8,718 nucleotides of DNA, from assembly GCA_023253615.1 (NCBI GenBank), contig JALRFZ010000767.1, forward strand, positions 1 through 8,718, read 5' to 3'. Both the position numbers and the translations under genes were made by a program. The stretch comes from Verrucomicrobiales bacterium (GTDB lineage: Bacteria > Verrucomicrobiota > Verrucomicrobiia > Verrucomicrobiales > DEV007). Shown piece after piece: positions 5,585 to 8,718 of this stretch. The notes under the pieces were generated by a model, which worked only from the letters and a program-made list of their open reading frames with translations, was not told the origin of the DNA and made no database searches. Every line of letters begins with the position of its first letter. The stretch's first letter is position 1.

Positions 5585-6652
5585 TCACCCCGTGACGATG
5601 CTCCACGCCCCGAGCTGACGGGCGGCGGATTCGAAGCTGAGCGACTTCGCGGCGATCTTCTGCGATTTCTGGATCGCGGCGACGTATTCCTCGTCGTCGT
5701 GCAGGATGTGCTCGATGCGTTCGAAGACGTTTTTCATCCGGATCGTCCCGTCGTCGCTGAATTCCGGAAAGGCCATCTTCTCGATCGTCGAGCTGCCGCC
5801 GGCACAGATGGTGCGGGCGAGCAGGCTGTCTCCGGCGACCTGGCCCGGCACGGTGCTGCGATCCATCTGATAGACGAAGCGGTGCGAGGAGAGCAGCTTC
5901 ATGTAATCGGGATAGGGCAGGGTCGTCCCGAGAATCTCGAGACAACCGGGCGGGAAGGTCTTGGCCAGCTCCCGCAGCATGCGCATGCCGCGGGCTTTCT
6001 CCGAGTTGATCACCGTCACGCGGGGAATGCCGAATTCGTGCGCGAGCGAAGCGGCCCGGGCGACGGCGTGGACATGCCCGCGCGCCTCGGTTTTGAACTC
6101 GCGCGTCCCGATGAGGATCCCGCAGCGCTCTCCGATCGGGGTCGAGAAATCCCAGAAGGGCAGATCGACCGGGTAGGGGGTGGGGATGAATTTCAACTTC
6201 CTCCAAAAGTCCTCCTGCGAGATCGAACCCACCCGCGGAGGCCACGCCAGGGTGGGGGAGAGGATCCCGTCGGCCAGCTCGAGGAGCTCGCCGTAGGCTT
6301 TCATCGCACGTGACGTCGCGAGCTGGCGCGAGATCTGGTTGTGGCTGCACTCCTTCCAGGTGACGATCACGCGTACCCCGTTCGCCTTCAGCTTTTTCAC
6401 GGCATCGCGCGTGATCCAGGTGCGCCGACGGATCAGGACGAGGACGGCGTCGAAGCGATCGCGCGTGTCGAGCACCTGTTCGGTGGAATCAAAGAACGCA
6501 CCGAAGGTGGCTGCGGCGTAAGCGTGGAAATTGATCGGTGCGTGGATGCCCCGTTCGAAGCAATCGGGCCCGTTCTTGTAATCGAGGAAGGGGTCGCGAC
6601 CCTTCGGATTCAGCACCGCCAGACAGACGGGAGACTCGTAAAGAATGGCCAT
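5585..6652 (-). CDS. Putative GT-B-fold glycosyltransferase-like protein
   Basis: A 355-residue protein with no signal peptide or membrane segment. The layout suggests two Rossmann-like halves. The N-terminal half has alternating strands such as FDAVLVLIRR (67-76) and VRVIVTWKEC (93-102). The C-terminal half includes CGILIGTREFK (177-187), PRVTVIN (210-216), LEILGTTLPYPDYMKLLSSHRFVY (238-261) and a loop QVAGDSLLARTICAGGSSTIEKMAF (271-295), which resembles the sugar-nucleotide-binding region of GT4-like glycosyltransferases. I cannot assign a substrate, and the family call is inference from fold-like features. The frame runs upstream into a tRNA gene, so the first plausible start is the ATG at 6652, 9 nt after the tRNA CCA end. 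The nine intervening bases (cccctctcg in the gene's sense) contain no ribosome-binding site. Confidence 0.65.
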   Translation of the reverse strand: MAILYESPVCLAVLNPKGRDPFLDYKNGPDCFERGIHAPINFHAYAAATFGAFFDSTEQVLDTRDRFDAVLVLIRRRTWITRDAVKKLKANGVRVIVTWKECSHNQISRQLATSRAMKAYGELLELADGILSPTLAWPPRVGSISQEDFWRKLKFIPTPYPVDLPFWDFSTPIGERCGILIGTREFKTEARGHVHAVARAASLAHEFGIPRVTVINSEKARGMRMLRELAKTFPPGCLEILGTTLPYPDYMKLLSSHRFVYQMDRSTVPGQVAGDSLLARTICAGGSSTIEKMAFPEFSDDGTIRMKNVFERIEHILHDDEEYVAAIQKSQKIAAKSLSFESAARQLGAWSIVTG

Positions 6653-6661
6653 CGAGAGGGG

Positions 6662-6736
6662 TGGTGCGCGATACTGGATTTGAACCAGTGACCCCCACCG
6701 TGTCAAGGTGATGCTCTACCCCTGAGCTAACCGCGC
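6662..6736 (-). tRNA. tRNA-Val (anticodon GAC), CCA encoded
   Basis: All arms fold on the minus strand. The acceptor stem is GCGCGGT with ATCGCGC (seven pairs, one G-T wobble). The D arm is GCTC/GAGC with a 7-nt loop. The anticodon stem is TCACC/GGTGG around the loop TTGACAC, giving anticodon GAC (valine, GUC codon). The variable loop is 5 nt, and the T arm is ACTGG/CCAGT around TTCAAAT. The discriminator is A and CCA is encoded (6664-6662). It is 75 nt long with CCA. The glycosyltransferase-like gene begins 9 nt downstream. Confidence 0.97.
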
Positions 6737-6763
6737 GTTTTCCCCGTCTGGAGAAGGGCGGCG

Positions 6764-6792
6764 AAAGTAAGCGATCGGCGCCCCATCCGCAA
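6764..6792 (-). promoter_or_regulatory. Weak candidate promoter of tRNA-Val
   Basis: On the minus strand TTGCGG (6792-6787) and TACTTT (6769-6764) are spaced by 17 bp, each three of six to consensus, and would start transcription about 20 nt before the tRNA 5' end. It is supported by position and spacing more than by match quality, and is also expected to drive the gene behind the tRNA. Confidence 0.3.
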
Positions 6793-6827
6793 CTGGAATA
6801 TTTTCGCGCCTCGGCGAGCGTGACGGG

Positions 6828-7709
6828 GTGAACCCCGCTCTCTCCACCACGACCAGCCTCGACGCCGGCCCGCCCTTCGGCCGCGTCCTCGTGCGCGAAT
6901 GGCGCCGGGACGCGGAAACGCAGGGGGCGGCGCGCGGCACCGTGCTCGTTCTCCACGGTCTCGGGGATCACAGCGGCCGCCACGCCTGGGCCGCCTCCCG
7001 GCTGCTGCGATGCGGATTCCGCGTCGTCGGTTTTGACTGGCCGGGCAACGGAGGCTCGGATGGCATCCGTGGCGACATGCCCCTCGTCGCCGATGCCGGC
7101 GTCCTGATCGATGCGGTCCTCGCGGCCAAAGGCCTCGCACCTTCCGGCATTTTCGCCCACTCCACCGGTGCTTTTCTCGTGTTGCCCTGGGTGCTGCGTC
7201 AATCAGACCGGCTTTCCCCGCTGAAATGGCTCTGGCTGAGCTCGCCGCTGCTGCGTCCCTCGCACGGCCAACCGGCGTTGAAGGTCGCTTTCGCAAAACG
7301 TCTCGCCCGCCATTTCCCGACCATGACCCTCGGCAACGGTGTCCATGCGCGCGATTGCTACCACACCGGCTTCGGCTCCCATGCCGAGGCCGACTTCAGC
7401 CGCGACGGAGGGCACCACCGCGTTTCCCTTCGTTTCGCCCTGAGCCTGCTCGCGGAGGAGCCGGGTCTGCTCGATCTCGTCCCCGGCCTGCCGTCCCATC
7501 TCTCCTACCTCCTCACCCAGGGATTGGAAGACCGCATCTGCCCCCCGCGCTACGCGGAGCAGCTCTTCCACCGCCTCCCGGGGAGGAAAAAGACCTTCCT
7601 CGCCGCCACGACCTCGCGGCACGAGCCCTTCCGCGAACCGGAGCCCGAAGCCTTCGCCAACGCGGTGCTTTCGTGGCTGATCGGTCAGGGTGTGGACGGA
7701 TCGGATTGA
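6828..7709 (+). CDS. Alpha/beta hydrolase, monoacylglycerol lipase-like (Hydrolase_4 family)
   Basis: A 293-residue protein with the serine-hydrolase lipase layout: oxyanion-hole motif HGLGDHSGRH (43-52), strand GFRVVGFDWPGNGGSDG (63-79), nucleophile elbow AHSTG with Ser112, acid Asp235 in GLEDRICPP, and His265 in SRHEP. The HGxGxHSGR motif is characteristic of the monoglyceride lipase / lysophospholipase group, so it probably cleaves monoacylglycerols or lysophospholipids. The elbow's first Gly is Ala, a substitution also found in active lipases such as those of Bacillus. No signal peptide is seen, so it is probably cytoplasmic. The start is a GTG at 6828; no better in-frame start precedes the family homology and no clear Shine-Dalgarno is present. 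Its stop codon overlaps the -35 element of the next gene. Confidence 0.9.
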   Translation: MNPALSTTTSLDAGPPFGRVLVREWRRDAETQGAARGTVLVLHGLGDHSGRHAWAASRLLRCGFRVVGFDWPGNGGSDGIRGDMPLVADAGVLIDAVLAAKGLAPSGIFAHSTGAFLVLPWVLRQSDRLSPLKWLWLSSPLLRPSHGQPALKVAFAKRLARHFPTMTLGNGVHARDCYHTGFGSHAEADFSRDGGHHRVSLRFALSLLAEEPGLLDLVPGLPSHLSYLLTQGLEDRICPPRYAEQLFHRLPGRKKTFLAATTSRHEPFREPEPEAFANAVLSWLIGQGVDGSD

Positions 7710-7734
7710 CACGCGCCGGACTTTTTTGGAAAAT
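7706..7734 (+). promoter_or_regulatory. Sigma70-like promoter of the FHA gene
   Basis: A perfect TTGACA (7706-7711) and GAAAAT (7729-7734, four of six to TATAAT) are separated by 17 bp. The -35 overlaps the stop codon of the upstream lipase-like gene (7707-7709). The start codon at 7742 lies at the expected transcription start, so the message is predicted to be leaderless. Confidence 0.6.
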
Positions 7735-7741
7735 CCCCTTC

Positions 7742-8569
7742 ATGTCCGAATCCTCCTATTCTCTCATCGTCGCCATCCCCGGGGAAGAACCCGTCGCCCA
7801 TGATCTGCCGGGTGAAGCCATCACTTTCGGCCGCAGTCCGGAAAACCAGATCCAGGTCCTCGTCGCCGAGGTCTCGGTGCGCCATGGACAGATCGTGCCC
7901 GAGGGCGGCCAGCACCGGATCGTCGATCCCGGATCGACCAACGGCACGCGTGTGAACGGCCGGCCGGTCGGTCCGGAGGGCGTCGTCCTGAATCCGATGG
8001 ACCGCATTCTCCTCGGCACCGTCGTCTCCGCCTACTACGTTCCCAGCTCCATGCTCGCGGCGAACGGCCCCTCCCAATTGATCGCCACGATCGAAGCCTC
8101 GGCTCCGCCCGTGCGCGAAAAGACCGCTCCGGTCCAGGTCGCCGCCCCTGCCGCCGCCACGCCCCCCGGCGTCCGTGCGGCGGTGCCGCTGGCCCCTCCC
8201 GCTCCCGCCGCGGGCGCCGGTCCGGCCACGGTGAAGCTCGATCAAGTGCGTGCCCCGGGCCCGGGTGTGCGTCCTGCCGCGGCTCCCGCGCCTCCGCGTC
8301 AACCGGCCGCTCCTGCGACGGGTGCCCCCGCCGCCGCCCCCGCCCCGCTCCGCCCTCCGGGCGTCGCCCCGGCCGCTCCTCCCAAGGCCCCCGGTATGCC
8401 GGCGGCGGTCCCCGTCCGCCCGGGTGTGGCTCCTGCCGCGGTCGCCCCGGTGAAGCCCGCTCCCGGCGTTCTCCCGGTGAAGCCTGTCTCCGGTGCCTCG
8501 ACCGTGCCGATCAAGCGCGTCGCGCCCTCCGCCCCGACGATCCCGCTGCCCAAAAAGCCGGGCGAGTGA
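7742..8569 (+). CDS. FHA-domain protein with long Pro/Ala-rich C-terminal tail
   Basis: 275 residues. Residues about 5-100 are a forkhead-associated (FHA) phosphothreonine-binding domain with the core residues intact: GRS (30-32), SVRH (45-48), and DPGSTNGTRVNG (62-73). Such domains bind phospho-Thr peptides, usually of Ser/Thr kinases or secretion and signalling partners. From about residue 120 the protein is low-complexity, dominated by Pro, Ala, Val and Gly with recurring PVKP- and PGV-type motifs, and probably disordered. No signal peptide or membrane segment is present. The frame continues upstream into the lipase-like gene region, but the ATG at 7742 sits directly before the domain and fits the promoter. 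It converges with a DUF4159-like gene, 33 bp between stops. No kinase is visible in the window, so the partner is unknown. Confidence 0.9.
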   Translation: MSESSYSLIVAIPGEEPVAHDLPGEAITFGRSPENQIQVLVAEVSVRHGQIVPEGGQHRIVDPGSTNGTRVNGRPVGPEGVVLNPMDRILLGTVVSAYYVPSSMLAANGPSQLIATIEASAPPVREKTAPVQVAAPAAATPPGVRAAVPLAPPAPAAGAGPATVKLDQVRAPGPGVRPAAAPAPPRQPAAPATGAPAAAPAPLRPPGVAPAAPPKAPGMPAAVPVRPGVAPAAVAPVKPAPGVLPVKPVSGASTVPIKRVAPSAPTIPLPKKPGE

Positions 8570-8602
8570 TCGGCCCCGCTCGTTTCACGCTCTCACCCCG
8601 GC

Positions 8603-8718
8603 TCAGTGGGTGAGGGCGTAGAAGACGATGTTGATGCCCAGCGGATAGGCGTATTTCTCCGAGAATTCGCGGAAATACCAAGGGTCCGTGCCTTCTTCCT
8701 CCCAGCCGTCGCCGAGGT
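8603..8718 (-). CDS. C-terminal end of a DUF4159-like protein, 5' partial
   Basis: Only the last 37 residues are in the window, with the stop at 8603-8605 on the minus strand; the start lies to the right. The sequence includes GDGWEEEGTDPWYFREFSEK and ends YPLGINIVFYALTH. I associate that ending with DUF4159 proteins, which are often found near MoxR ATPase and DUF58 genes in Verrucomicrobiota and Planctomycetota. This comes from memory of the family on a short fragment, so the call is moderate, although the reading frame itself is clear. The 33-bp gap to the FHA gene has no recognisable terminator. Confidence 0.6.
   Translation of the reverse strand, partial: LGDGWEEEGTDPWYFREFSEKYAYPLGINIVFYALTH

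Noticed and set aside
5463..6350. Second minus-strand frame of about 295 codons inside the glycosyltransferase-like gene
   Set aside because: It is rich in Arg/Pro/His with no structure-like pattern, and it runs into the small secreted-protein gene. The alternative frame has regular strand/helix character.
7226..7741. Upstream extension of the FHA reading frame into the lipase-like gene
   Set aside because: The lipase-like frame has an intact catalytic triad through this stretch, and the extension reads as low-complexity Arg/Pro sequence.

Overview
The window is GC-rich (roughly two thirds G+C by eye), densely coded bacterial chromosome. The DUF1080 (3-keto-disaccharide hydrolase-like) protein at the left edge, the secreted and lipoprotein-type products, the DUF4159-like tail at the right edge and the scarcity of Shine-Dalgarno sequences suggest Verrucomicrobiota (Luteolibacter/Haloferula-like). 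That is an inference from gene style; there is no rRNA or marker gene to prove it. I see no insertion sequence, prophage, CRISPR array or integration scar.

Layout, left to right. (1) 1-765 +, the C-terminal 254 residues of a DUF1080 protein, followed by two small inverted repeats. (2) 940-1308 +, a small alkyltransferase-like (ATL) DNA-repair protein in which Trp replaces the methyl-accepting Cys. (3) 1316-2950, a three-gene cluster: a DinB-superfamily protein (-), a divergent HxlR-type regulator (+) and an AhpD/carboxymuconolactone-decarboxylase-like protein (-) that overlaps the regulator's 3' end. The 80-bp divergent region holds TGCAAG half-sites that look like the regulator's operator. 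(4) 3109-4512 +, a membrane-anchored two-domain protein: an unrecognised helical domain fused to a glycerophosphodiester phosphodiesterase (GDPD) domain. (5) 4585-5130 +, an FKBP-type prolyl isomerase lipoprotein. (6) 5237-5548 +, a small secreted Cys/His-rich protein of unknown function. (7) 5585-6736 on the minus strand, tRNA-Val(GAC) followed after only 9 nt by a GT-B glycosyltransferase-like gene. (8) 6828-7709 +, a monoacylglycerol-lipase-like alpha/beta hydrolase. (9) 7742-8569 +, an FHA-domain protein with a long Pro/Ala-rich tail. (10) 8603-8718 -, the C-terminus of a DUF4159-like protein.

Most of these genes look like independent housekeeping or accessory units. The FKBP, GDPD and small secreted proteins are probably all exported to the cell envelope. 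The HxlR cluster could be a small redox or electrophile-response module. The most notable non-coding signal is that two genes (3109 and 7742) carry sigma70-like -35/-10 elements with a 17-bp spacer, each with the start codon 8 nt after the last base of the -10. Both messages are therefore predicted to be leaderless, and the observation also settles the otherwise ambiguous start of the GDPD gene. I did not find a convincing novel multi-gene system here. The best leads are the GDPD fusion with an altered metal ligand, the tRNA-CDS coupling and the leaderless promoters.
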